Below, piece after piece: positions 19,751 to 28,236 of a stretch of DNA of 64,000 nt. A program made the translations under genes and the position numbers. The notes under the pieces were generated by a model. It saw only the letters and a program-made list of their open reading frames with translations. It was not told where the DNA came from and ran no database searches. Source of the DNA: Pseudomonadales bacterium (lineage in GTDB: Bacteria; Pseudomonadota; Gammaproteobacteria; Pseudomonadales; Azotimanducaceae); NCBI GenBank assembly GCA_011525295.1, contig WTGV01000059.1:248001-312000 (forward strand), in the 5' to 3' direction. Within the stretch, counting starts at the first letter, position 1, and each line of letters starts with the position of its first letter.

Positions 19751-21517
19751 GTGAAACCACTTTTCACATGTGGATTGTTTGTCGTTGCCGTGGGGTTCTC
19801 GTCGAATAATGGAGATCTCTGTGCTAATCCGTTGACGGACAAGAGACTACACGAAAACTCGGTAGAAAGATTTGTCGCAGTTTATTCTTATGTGGCTGAT
19901 CTCCCGAGTAAGGCTGTTGAAAGCACGCTCAAAGGCGTCGCACAGAACACACGGCAAAAACTGTCCTTTAGGGTGAAAAATGAACTTCAGATAGCACTGC
20001 TGCAACGACTAACGAAAGAAAAACCGAATGTTGCTCTCGAGTTCGCGTTAGATAGTGCCGACGAGAGTCGAAAAAAATTTGTTAAAACAGTATTCGATTC
20101 TTGGTCGATGGTGGATTTGGAAGCGGTGATCACCCACGCCAAAGATTTAAATTGGAGTGATAGAAATCAGGCTATGGAAAGTATCGTTAGAGCAAATTTA
20201 GAAATGCCTCTGGATAGTCTGCGCGACATCTCTGAAAGACTAAACCTAGACAAAAAACGGGCGGTAGAGTACTATCAACTCGTAGCCAATGTAGAGCTGA
20301 TAGAAGATCCAAAAACTGCTTGGTATGGACTCGCCGAAATGTCAAAACAGGACATAGTATCGTTTTCCGACAACTACAACGGTTTATTATCACGCTTAGC
20401 CATTCAGTGGTTTAAGCAAGATGGATTCGCGGTTCTAGACGAAATTCACGAAGTGCCTAAAGAAGTCTACTACACCGGTTATTCATTTGGCGCGATATTG
20501 AAGTTTTTTGCTCAAGAGTCACCTCGCTTGGCGTTCGAATATTTGTTAGACCGACCTAAGTATCAAGATACGCTTGAGGCGGTATTACTAATCTGGTTCA
20601 AACAAGATCGATCAGCTGCAATCAAAGCAGTGGAAGAGATAGGATCCAACGACGTGAGGTACGACCTGCAATACGAACTCGCATGGTATTGGGCGTCACT
20701 TGAACCTCGGTACATACTACAAAATCTCGACGATATTCCAGAAGACGTGAGAGATGTTGCCGCAGGCGTGGGAGTCGCAACGATCGCACACTCTTCATTG
20801 CATGAAGCCGGTGCCTATGCCATGCAGATTGAAGATTCTTCATTACGAACACTAGTGGTTCGGCAGCTGTTACCCATTTGGTCAGAACAAGAACCGCACA
20901 CACTTCTTGACTGGATTCTCAAAGATTCTTCCAATACTGGTTTGATCGACGAAATACGAGAACAGTTGGTTTATAACACGCTAGAATCGGATCCAGTTCG
21001 TGCTTTTAAGTTAGCTCGTGACCATCCAATTGTTGATTGGGAACGTGGTTGGGGCGGACGGATTAGTCGATCACAATTGATGATTCCGTCAGACACTCCA
21101 GCAGTTGGATTGGAGGCGCAAATTTTCGACGACATTTCGCGAATTGATCTAGATTTAGCTCGAGAACTCTTAGGGGACGTGCGGGAGGGAATTACGAAGA
21201 GAGTAGCCATGCTCCAAGTTGGACGTGCTTTGCGGTACCGCGGCGATGTACAAGAAGCAATAGACCTCGCTCAAGAGTTTCCTGAAACGGAAAAGGACTG
21301 GTATTTCAGCTTAATCATTTATGATTGGATCGACGGGGATCCTAGTGGTTTAGCCGATGAAATTTCAACATTTCCAACAGTAGATCTTCGGTCTACTGTC
21401 GCGCATCGATTGCTACGGTGGAATCGACGCTATGACAAACTCACCGATAAGCAGATTGAATCTTTAGAGAAGCACTTAACGGAAGATGACGTTGATCAAC
21501 TGTATTTTCAATGGTGA
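19751..21517 (+). CDS. Array gene 10, type B: short-leader W/DP-repeat alpha-solenoid protein
   Basis: 588 residues, the shortest member. It begins with a short, apparently cleavable signal-peptide-like head (MKPLFTCGLFVVAVGFSS, then CANP) and has almost no linker: the type B signature (ERFVAVYSYVADL) already appears at about 37-49. It is therefore probably soluble in the periplasm while its relatives are anchored. There is no copy-specific insertion. LLGDVREGIT is the degenerate form of LLPxVR. GTG start, 21 bp after gene 9. A 162-bp spacer separates it from gene 11. Confidence 0.8.
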   Translation: MKPLFTCGLFVVAVGFSSNNGDLCANPLTDKRLHENSVERFVAVYSYVADLPSKAVESTLKGVAQNTRQKLSFRVKNELQIALLQRLTKEKPNVALEFALDSADESRKKFVKTVFDSWSMVDLEAVITHAKDLNWSDRNQAMESIVRANLEMPLDSLRDISERLNLDKKRAVEYYQLVANVELIEDPKTAWYGLAEMSKQDIVSFSDNYNGLLSRLAIQWFKQDGFAVLDEIHEVPKEVYYTGYSFGAILKFFAQESPRLAFEYLLDRPKYQDTLEAVLLIWFKQDRSAAIKAVEEIGSNDVRYDLQYELAWYWASLEPRYILQNLDDIPEDVRDVAAGVGVATIAHSSLHEAGAYAMQIEDSSLRTLVVRQLLPIWSEQEPHTLLDWILKDSSNTGLIDEIREQLVYNTLESDPVRAFKLARDHPIVDWERGWGGRISRSQLMIPSDTPAVGLEAQIFDDISRIDLDLARELLGDVREGITKRVAMLQVGRALRYRGDVQEAIDLAQEFPETEKDWYFSLIIYDWIDGDPSGLADEISTFPTVDLRSTVAHRLLRWNRRYDKLTDKQIESLEKHLTEDDVDQLYFQW

Positions 21518-21679
21518 AAGACCCTCACACCGTTGCGCACAATTTACTACGTTGGGTACTTTGAAACAACAGCACTGGCCACGGTCCTCCCCATCGCTGC
21601 TCTCGATCGACAATCTGTACCTCACAGTACGGAAATGTACTCAATAGCACACTACATGAAATAAAAAAGTCTTGATTTA

Positions 21680-23527
21680 TTGAAAAGAGTTACTGCAAAC
21701 TTAGTAGCACTTCTTGTATTCGGTGTCTCTCTCGGTATCGGAGCGTCGCTCATATTTCTAACCACACTCCAGGATAGAAATCGAATCGAGCGATCGAGTA
21801 CGATCGATGTTGATGTAAAGACAGAGACTAACGATCCCTCTTCCAGTACCACAAGCAATGTGGAGCTTTCTCGCACACGAAATGTACTAGACAAGCTTGA
21901 CCAAATATCCGTACTACAGCACAAGTTTGAACGGAATGCAGCACTCTATGCCTTAGTTGTTCCGCTTGATCAATCAAGCGTCGAAAATTTACTAGCTCAA
22001 TCTTTGGACGCACAATGGAAATTGTCGAAGGATACTCGAACCGAACTGCAAACAGTCTTACTAGAACGATTCTCGATGTTGAGTCAGACTGACGCGTTAG
22101 AGTTCGTTCTAGACCACAGAAAGAGTGGGGCTGAATTTAATGCTGCGCTAATTTCCATTTTTAAAGACTCGGCTACTTCTAATTTTGACGCCACGATTGC
22201 TAAAGCTGAGACCCTACCTGATGAAAGTCGAAGACGTGCACTTCAAGGAATTCTGCAAGCTGTGGAGGATCAACCACTGATTGAGCAACGCAAACTTGCC
22301 ACTAGCTTGAATCTCGAAGCCTATTTCGTGAAATCGTATTTGGCTTCCCTGAACCTTGATACCGTCGACGATCCAAGCCTTGTTTGGGCTGCGGTTATCG
22401 ACGTTGCAGAGCAGGCGGGGTCTTTTGTAACTCAACTAGGTGAACTAGGAATAGAGTGGTACAGAAAGAGTGGAATTGAAGCTCTTGACCAAATGGGTGC
22501 ATCGATGAAAAATGACGCTGTCGAAGAGAAGGTCTTTGCGCTAGTATTAAGTTTCATCGCTCAAACGGAACCCAAACTTGCCTTCGATTACGCTGTAACA
22601 CAACTCAGTGGAAACATTCAATCGATTGTAGCAACTGATGTGGTCCGAGAGTGGACGACTCAGAATCCACTCATGGCGTTCGAAGCCGTAAATGGCCTAG
22701 ATGCCACTGCTGTACGCGAACAGTTGCAATTCAAGGTAATCTCCCACTGGGCAGTGCAGGATCCAGATTACGTCTTGGACAATCTATCAGATTTTCCTCG
22801 TCCACTACAAAGGTTCGGTGCAGTAACCGCGATCGGAACCATCACTTCCAAATCACCTGAACTCGCTGTATCAAGACTATTGGAAATCGAAGACGCTTAC
22901 ACGAAACTCGAAGCTGCCCATACTCTAGTTTCAATATGGAGTCGCGTGGACTTGGAAGCTGCACACCTTTGGGTGTTAGAAGAACCCGCGATTAGCAACA
23001 TTAGCCGGTACTTATTTGAACCGATAGTGAGTAGATTGGTCGCGACCGACCCCGTAAAAGCACTTGAACTCGCACGAAAACATCCGTTATCGCAAGGACA
23101 GGTTGGTTTTGAAGCGGAGGTCTTACAGGCAATCGCCTTTCAAGACATGCAAGTCGCACTAGACCTACTTTCTAAAGTTCGAGCAGCACAAAGAAATTTT
23201 GCCTATGGAGCCATTGGAAGTGTCTATGTCCGGAATGGAGAATACCAAAAAGCAGTCGATCTTGGTCTTGAATTGGGTGAGTCAGCACACGGTGACTACT
23301 ATCAATACATTTCTTACATTTGGGTTAACACGGACCCTGATAAGCTCTACGAAATGCTACCGAATCTTCCGAACGCGGAAGCGCGTTCTAAAGCAGCCTA
23401 TGCACTCTGCGTACTCTACGACGGAAACGACTCTATTCCGATAAAAAAGATCGAAAATCTCGATCAATATCTCACCGAAAAAGATCGGGAAACTCTTGGA
23501 CCCGTAGCTCCGTCCAAGAATCCATAA
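21680..23527 (+). CDS. Array gene 11: singleton, most diverged W/DP-repeat protein
   Basis: 615 residues from a TTG at 21680 (the hydrophobic head KRVTANLVALLVFGVSLGIG starts directly after it and no ATG or GTG does better). It has an anchor, linker and solenoid like the others. Its N-terminal signature FERNAALYALVVPLDQ mixes A-like (FxRNxA) and B-like (LYA-V) features, so it fits neither type cleanly. LLSKVRAAQ replaces LLPxVR. It has no downstream partner: the stop is 6 bp from the convergent stop of the heme A synthase gene. It may be a relic of the ancestral state or a dyad reduced to one gene. Confidence 0.8.
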   Translation: MKRVTANLVALLVFGVSLGIGASLIFLTTLQDRNRIERSSTIDVDVKTETNDPSSSTTSNVELSRTRNVLDKLDQISVLQHKFERNAALYALVVPLDQSSVENLLAQSLDAQWKLSKDTRTELQTVLLERFSMLSQTDALEFVLDHRKSGAEFNAALISIFKDSATSNFDATIAKAETLPDESRRRALQGILQAVEDQPLIEQRKLATSLNLEAYFVKSYLASLNLDTVDDPSLVWAAVIDVAEQAGSFVTQLGELGIEWYRKSGIEALDQMGASMKNDAVEEKVFALVLSFIAQTEPKLAFDYAVTQLSGNIQSIVATDVVREWTTQNPLMAFEAVNGLDATAVREQLQFKVISHWAVQDPDYVLDNLSDFPRPLQRFGAVTAIGTITSKSPELAVSRLLEIEDAYTKLEAAHTLVSIWSRVDLEAAHLWVLEEPAISNISRYLFEPIVSRLVATDPVKALELARKHPLSQGQVGFEAEVLQAIAFQDMQVALDLLSKVRAAQRNFAYGAIGSVYVRNGEYQKAVDLGLELGESAHGDYYQYISYIWVNTDPDKLYEMLPNLPNAEARSKAAYALCVLYDGNDSIPIKKIENLDQYLTEKDRETLGPVAPSKNP

Positions 23528-23533
23528 CGAGAG

Positions 23534-24550
23534 CTAGGGCTCAGAAGACTGTTCTTCGCGCAACGGTCGAGACTGAAGCAATAGAGTAAACACCACTAGC
23601 AACAGCAGTGCAGCACCAGCATTGTGCATTACTGCGATCGGTAGTGGTAATACGAACAGAACGTTCGAGATGCCCAACGCGACTTGGGCGCACACCACCA
23701 TTCCAAGGACTAAACCCGGCACTTCACGGATTCGCCAAGCCAAAATTAGACCAAACACAAACACAACGTACGCGGCCCACCGATGTAAGTTCTGAATCGC
23801 GACACGACCTTCATACGACATTTCCCCGCCCGTGTAGTCTGGACCAATCGTTTGAAAAATGTTTAATCCTGCAACGAAATCCATTTCCGGTAATAAAGTA
23901 CCGTGACACAGAGGAAAATCAGGGCAAATGAGAGCCGCGTAATTTGCACTGACCCATCCTCCAAGAGAAATTTGTACGACTAGCAACGCGCTAAATACAT
24001 ACAGTTGGGTACGAAACTTTGTAGCTATCTGAGGAATTTTGAAGGACCTGAGGGTGAGCATGTACCACCAGAGTAACAATAGCGTAGCGAATCCACCCAA
24101 CAAGTGCGCGACTACCACTTGAGGCCACAGTTTTAGAGTTACGGTCCAAGCTCCAAACGCTCCTTGCAGAATCACGAGTGCCAGCAGGACTAATGGAAAG
24201 CGTAATGACGACCTGTAGAACCATGCCAGTACCACAATACCAATAACAAGAATACCTAGACCCGTCGCGAAGTAGCGGTGGACCATTTCGGTCCAGGCTT
24301 TCGCTTGATCCACTGGTGTATCGGGAAATAGAGCTTCCGCCGCCGCGATTTCCTCTGCCGTACTTGGCACCACCAACTGCCCGTAGCATCCGGGCCAATC
24401 CGGACATCCCAGTCCGGCATCCACTAATCGAGTGTATGCTCCGAGCACGACGACTACAAAAGCAACACAAATGCTAACACCAACTAGCAGTCTCAATGGT
24501 CGCGGCGACCGTCGCGAAATTGCGGCCGCAGGGGGCTGCGTTTCTTCCAT
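23534..24550 (-). CDS. ctaA: Heme A synthase (COX15/CtaA)
   Basis: 338 residues, about eight transmembrane helices. Converts heme O to heme A for cytochrome aa3-type oxidases in the inner membrane. The signature GAYTRLVDAGLGCPDWPGCY is at about 37-56. The four heme-ligand histidines fall at H91 (EMVHRY), H149 (VAHLLGG), H256 (QNLHRW) and H309 (VMHNAGA). Cysteine pairs C49/C55 and C209/C215 lie in the two extracellular loops. Length is typical of alpha/gamma-proteobacterial COX15. No ctaB or oxidase subunit genes lie next to it. It ends convergently, 6 bp from array gene 11. Confidence 0.95.
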   Translation of the reverse strand: MEETQPPAAAISRRSPRPLRLLVGVSICVAFVVVVLGAYTRLVDAGLGCPDWPGCYGQLVVPSTAEEIAAAEALFPDTPVDQAKAWTEMVHRYFATGLGILVIGIVVLAWFYRSSLRFPLVLLALVILQGAFGAWTVTLKLWPQVVVAHLLGGFATLLLLWWYMLTLRSFKIPQIATKFRTQLYVFSALLVVQISLGGWVSANYAALICPDFPLCHGTLLPEMDFVAGLNIFQTIGPDYTGGEMSYEGRVAIQNLHRWAAYVVFVFGLILAWRIREVPGLVLGMVVCAQVALGISNVLFVLPLPIAVMHNAGAALLLLVVFTLLLQSRPLREEQSSEP

Positions 24551-24641
24551 TCTCTGTCTTTTTTTGGCGAATGTAACAATTGGTTTATACGATTCGCCAT
24601 AATTGTATGACTTGGATTTGTTTACCCATTAAGGCTAATCT

Positions 24642-26093
24642 ATGAATCGACGTCTACTACTCAAGTTCGGTGCTTCATTCCCATTCGTGTTACCCTTGCT
24701 TGGACTGAAAGCGACAGAAGCAAAGCCTTTGTTGAAACCACTTTCCGATCCGACAACGGGACTCGATTTGCTTAAGCTTGCTCCAGGTTTCACGTACAGA
24801 TCATTTGGTTGGACTGGGGACAAAATGAGTACTGGACAACTCACTCCTGATAGGCACGACGGTATGGCCGTGGTAGCAGGAAACGAAGCGAACGAACTTT
24901 TGCTATTGCGAAATCACGAACGCTATGTTGGTCCAGGCTTTACTAATTGGGCGGATGATGCGTACGACAAAGCAGCAGTAGATTACGGAACGGATACTCC
25001 AGATGTGCCCGGAGGTGGTGTAACTGCGGTGACTCTCAAGAATGGCAACTATTCGGCGACGACGCCCATTCTGGCAGGTACGATGGTGAACTGCGCGGGT
25101 GGTCCGACGCCTTGGGGAACCTGGCTCAGCTGTGAAGAGATCGTCTATCGACGCTCTCTAGAAAAGTCCACGAACGACCACAAACCCAAGGATCACGGTT
25201 ATGTGTTTGAAGCACTACCAGTTCATCTCGGGAAGTCCTCGCACAAACCTATAAAAGACATGGGTTTTATGAAACACGAAGCTACTGCAGTCGATCCTAA
25301 AACAGGATACGTCTATCTCACGGAAGACAACAACGAGTTGTCGGGTTTCTACCGTTTCATCCCAAACGATGACTCACAAAAACCGGGTTCGTTAGATCGC
25401 GGTGGTAGACTCGATATGCTACAGGTTGACGAGGGAAAGCTGACAAATTTAATTGAAGCTCCATTCAAGAGCGAATACGATGTCAGTTGGGTTGAAATCC
25501 AAGATCCTGATGCCGATCCACAAACTCTAAAACCCGCCTTCGAAGGCGGACCGAAGGCCGTGGGTGAGGGAATGTCCGGACCTTTCCTCCAAGGCGCCGC
25601 GCAACAAGCCGCAAGATTTTGTCGTGGTGAGGGATGTTGGTACCATGGTGGTCTCGTCTATTTCATAGACACCGCAGGGGGGCCAAGCCGTAACGGAAGT
25701 GTGTGGGCTTACGATCCAAAGAATGAAAAGCTTACAAATTGTTTCGCGTCATCGAGTGAGTTAATGGCCGACGCAATTGACAACATCACAGTTAATCCTA
25801 TCAATGGAAAAATCGTCGTATGCGAAGATGGTGCAGGAATTAGCAATGCCGACGACGAGCTTATATTCGGTGCACGACTGTTGGTTCTTGGAACCGATAA
25901 TACCGCCAGAATCATCGCCGAAAATAACGTACGGATCGACAAAACTCTTGCAGAAAAAGAGACCATACAGATCTCTAATTATCGATCCAGCGAATGGGCA
26001 GGTGCGACCTTTTCTCCTGATGGTAAAGTTCTTTACGTGAACATACAATCGCCGGGTATTACGTTCGCTATCGAAGGACCCTGGCTAGGATAA
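24642..26093 (+). CDS. PhoX-family (DUF839) exported protein
   Basis: 483 residues, beta-propeller family that includes the calcium/iron-dependent alkaline phosphatase PhoX. The N-terminus has a twin-arginine type leader (NRRLLLKFGASFPF then a hydrophobic run to about 22), indicating Tat export as a folded metalloprotein. Conserved pieces visible: LRNHE near 90, LSCEE near 165, FMKHEATAVDP near 210 and the terminal AGATFSPDGKVLYVNIQSPG blade. Phosphatase activity itself is not certain, because many DUF839 proteins are uncharacterised. No pho-box was identified upstream. ATG start with a weak AAGG site. Confidence 0.85.
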   Translation: MNRRLLLKFGASFPFVLPLLGLKATEAKPLLKPLSDPTTGLDLLKLAPGFTYRSFGWTGDKMSTGQLTPDRHDGMAVVAGNEANELLLLRNHERYVGPGFTNWADDAYDKAAVDYGTDTPDVPGGGVTAVTLKNGNYSATTPILAGTMVNCAGGPTPWGTWLSCEEIVYRRSLEKSTNDHKPKDHGYVFEALPVHLGKSSHKPIKDMGFMKHEATAVDPKTGYVYLTEDNNELSGFYRFIPNDDSQKPGSLDRGGRLDMLQVDEGKLTNLIEAPFKSEYDVSWVEIQDPDADPQTLKPAFEGGPKAVGEGMSGPFLQGAAQQAARFCRGEGCWYHGGLVYFIDTAGGPSRNGSVWAYDPKNEKLTNCFASSSELMADAIDNITVNPINGKIVVCEDGAGISNADDELIFGARLLVLGTDNTARIIAENNVRIDKTLAEKETIQISNYRSSEWAGATFSPDGKVLYVNIQSPGITFAIEGPWLG

Positions 26094-26127
26094 ACGTCGA
26101 GGCAAGAGCTCGTTAATTAGTCAATTA

Positions 26128-26793
26128 TCAAAGTTTCTGCACTAAAGTCAGACCATCACCGACCGGTAGCATTGTTGCGAACACGCGATCGTCTTGGCGA
26201 ACCTTCGAATTAAGATTGCGCAATGCAAGTGTCGCATTATCAGTCACCGTTGGATCTGACGTGCGGCCACCCCAAAGAACGTTGTCGATAGCTATCAGGC
26301 CACCCACTCTGATCAACTGTAAGCATAGTTCGTAGTAATCGTCATAGTTAGTTTTATCGGCGTCAATGAAAGCAAAGTCGAAAGTTCCTGCTCCGAATTC
26401 TTCAAGTAATTGGGAGAGAGTCTCAGTCGCAGGTGCAAGTCGCAAATCAATCTTGTCAACAACACCAGCTTTGGTCCAATACTCCCGTCCAACGTCCGTC
26501 CACTCCTTCGATACATCACAAGTTATTAACTTCCCGTCTTCCGGTAGAACTTGCGCGACGGCGAGTGCGCTGTAACCGGTGAACGTTCCCACCTCGAGCG
26601 CGAGGCGAGCATTAAGGACGCGACACAACAACGCCATAAATGCTCCTTGTTCCGGAGAGATTTGCATCGCGTACATACTCAACGTTTCCCGGGTAGTTTC
26701 CCGAAGTTCTCGTTGCTCTGGACTTTCAGGATGAATGTTGTGCAGTAAGTAAGTGTAGACTGATTCATCAAGATTGAGAGTTCTACTCGACAT
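26128..26793 (-). CDS. Class I SAM-dependent O-methyltransferase (caffeoyl-CoA/catechol OMT family)
   Basis: 221 residues from the ATG at 26793, chosen because an AAGAAGGAAAA ribosome site sits just upstream. An upstream in-frame codon would add 16 residues that the family lacks. The SAM-binding motif I is ALEVGTFTGYSALAVA. The divalent-metal and catalytic region is FDFAFIDADKTNYDDYY followed by IDNVLWGG. It probably methylates a small catechol-like or phenolic hydroxyl in the cytoplasm; the substrate is unknown. It is divergent from the nucleoside hydrolase gene across a 67-bp gap. Confidence 0.9.
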   Translation of the reverse strand: MSSRTLNLDESVYTYLLHNIHPESPEQRELRETTRETLSMYAMQISPEQGAFMALLCRVLNARLALEVGTFTGYSALAVAQVLPEDGKLITCDVSKEWTDVGREYWTKAGVVDKIDLRLAPATETLSQLLEEFGAGTFDFAFIDADKTNYDDYYELCLQLIRVGGLIAIDNVLWGGRTSDPTVTDNATLALRNLNSKVRQDDRVFATMLPVGDGLTLVQKL

Positions 26794-26860
26794 AGTCGTT
26801 TTCCTTCTTTCTGTATAAAAACTGTTTAAAAGTGCGTGCAATAATACCGATTACAAGATC

Positions 26861-27772
26861 ATGATGTCTGTGGTTGTCGATTGTGACCCCGGATGCGACG
26901 ATGCGATCGCGATTCTACTAGCACTGAGACACGCGAACGTCAAGGCGATCACCACCGTTTGTGGAAACGTACCTGTCGCTCAGTCCACCGAAAATGCACT
27001 GATGACTGTAGCAATTGCAAATGCCGAAACACCAGTGTATTCTGGTGCGAGTAAACCTCTCATCGGACCAAGGATACACAATGACGTCAGTCACGGAAGC
27101 GACGGGTTAGGCGGGCTCAACAGAAGCTCTCACAGTCGCACCTGTGAATCCAACTCAGCTTGCGATTTCCTTTTAGAATGCGTATCGAAGGACGATTGGG
27201 TAATCGCTCTAGGTCCTCTGACAAATCTTGCCGAAGCATTAGCGCGAGATTCGGAGTGGGGTAAACGCATAGGCGGCATATCGATCATGGGTGGAAGTAT
27301 GTCCTTTGGCAACATCACTCCTGTCGCCGAATTCAACACTTTCGCAGATCCTCATGCCGCCGCCAAGGTCTATACCTCAGGTGCAAAACTCAAAATGTGC
27401 GGGCTTAATCTAACCCATCAATTACAAATAACAGATGAAACAGTAACCATGGTAAGTGAACTTGACTCGGCGCAAAGTACTTTTGTTGCGTCCTTGCTAG
27501 AGTTCCTATTGAACCGTGCGGAAAGACTGGTGGGTTCCCGATGTGCACCATTACACGATCCTTGTGCAGTTCTAGCGGTTACTCATCCAACGCTGTTTAA
27601 GTTTGAAGAGTGCTCCGTTGAGATTGAAACCCAAGGTCGCTTGACATGTGGAATGACAGTGATCGATCAACGAACGACGCGACCGCGACTCGTACCAAAC
27701 ACTTTTGTAGCAACGCACATTGAAGCCACTAGAGCAATCGAGGTGTTAGTTGACTCTTTGGAGCCTCAGTAA
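26861..27772 (+). CDS. Inosine/uridine-preferring nucleoside hydrolase family
   Basis: 303 residues. Hydrolyses the N-glycosidic bond of ribonucleosides to ribose and base. The calcium-binding DCDPGCDDA at 8-16 and the distal LHDPCAV at about 232-238, which carries the active-site His, are both present, as are NVPVAQSTENAL and VAEFNTFADPHAA. Length matches the family. The stop codon abuts the next start (TAA then ATG, no gap), so the ankyrin gene and possibly the nuclease-like gene are co-translated with it in a three-gene operon. Confidence 0.92.
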   Translation: MMSVVVDCDPGCDDAIAILLALRHANVKAITTVCGNVPVAQSTENALMTVAIANAETPVYSGASKPLIGPRIHNDVSHGSDGLGGLNRSSHSRTCESNSACDFLLECVSKDDWVIALGPLTNLAEALARDSEWGKRIGGISIMGGSMSFGNITPVAEFNTFADPHAAAKVYTSGAKLKMCGLNLTHQLQITDETVTMVSELDSAQSTFVASLLEFLLNRAERLVGSRCAPLHDPCAVLAVTHPTLFKFEECSVEIETQGRLTCGMTVIDQRTTRPRLVPNTFVATHIEATRAIEVLVDSLEPQ

Positions 27773-28225
27773 ATGACCGAGGAACAGGCGTTTGAGATAG
27801 CAGTGCAAACAATGAGCGATGGAAACCATCACGCGCTAAGAGTGCTTTTAATTCAATATCCAGCCCTCGTGAAACGGCGCAATTCATCAAATTCAACCCT
27901 ACTTTTAAAGTTGTTTGAATTACCGGACAATATTCAACATAAGGCGAAATTGGCTCGGGTTCTGCTCGTTGCCGGGTCCCAAGTTAATGCTCAACGAAAT
28001 CGCCAAAGTCCAGCTCCAATATTGAGTGCAATCCGCTCGGAACATCTTGATGTAGTTCAAACACTACTAGAATTTGGCGCTAACCTACGCATTCAAGCAC
28101 ACCCTGCCAAGGGAACTGTTCTAGACTACGCAATAGAATTGTGTCAAGAGAAAGCAAACGATACCGTCTTTACCGCAAAATTACGAGAGCTTATATACGC
28201 TTATACGGGCGGAAAGCTCTCATGA
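27773..28225 (+). CDS. Small ankyrin-repeat protein
   Basis: 150 residues with no signal peptide. At least two ankyrin repeats can be read: one around LARVLLVAGSQVNAQRNRQSP and one around EHLDVVQTLLEFGANLRIQAH. An N-terminal helical pair (HHALRVLLIQYPALVKRRN) looks like a third, degenerate repeat. It is likely a cytoplasmic protein-binding module. It starts immediately after the nucleoside hydrolase stop and its own stop overlaps the ATG of the next gene, so it is translationally coupled on both sides. The partner protein is not predictable. Confidence 0.75.
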   Translation: MTEEQAFEIAVQTMSDGNHHALRVLLIQYPALVKRRNSSNSTLLLKLFELPDNIQHKAKLARVLLVAGSQVNAQRNRQSPAPILSAIRSEHLDVVQTLLEFGANLRIQAHPAKGTVLDYAIELCQEKANDTVFTAKLRELIYAYTGGKLS

Positions 28226-28236
28226 AAGCTCTCATG
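28213..28236 (+). repeat. Perfect 12-bp tandem duplication spanning a stop/start junction
   Basis: AAAGCTCTCATG occurs twice back to back. It creates two alternative ATG codons, at 28222 and 28234, in the same frame for the nuclease-like gene and contains the ATGA overlap with the ankyrin gene. A recent slippage duplication of the start region is the simplest explanation. Confidence 0.85.

Larger units (their letters stand above)
1823..23527 (+). repeat. Tandem array of eleven paralogous exported alpha-solenoid genes
   Basis: Eleven consecutive plus-strand genes encode homologous proteins of 588-641 residues. All end with a shared segment in which a W-rich repeat block is followed by a leucine-rich motif, LLPxVR in most copies, then a TPR-like helix pair and a W-x3-DP-x-GL block. 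The repeat period is about 32 residues, with W, then D-P at +4/+5, A at +8 and a P or R near +17 to +22. N-terminal sequences sort them into type A (DRKxxIxSWIxxL) and type B (RxLAxYSYVAxL), in strict alternation for ten genes. The eleventh is diverged. I recognise no named domain; the fold as an alpha-solenoid is inferred from periodicity. Confidence 0.9.

Noticed and set aside
1823..23527. CRISPR or short tandem DNA repeats as the basis of the repeated pattern
   Set aside because: Repetition is at the level of whole diverged genes and of degenerate 32-residue protein repeats; no short identical DNA repeats with regular spacers are seen.
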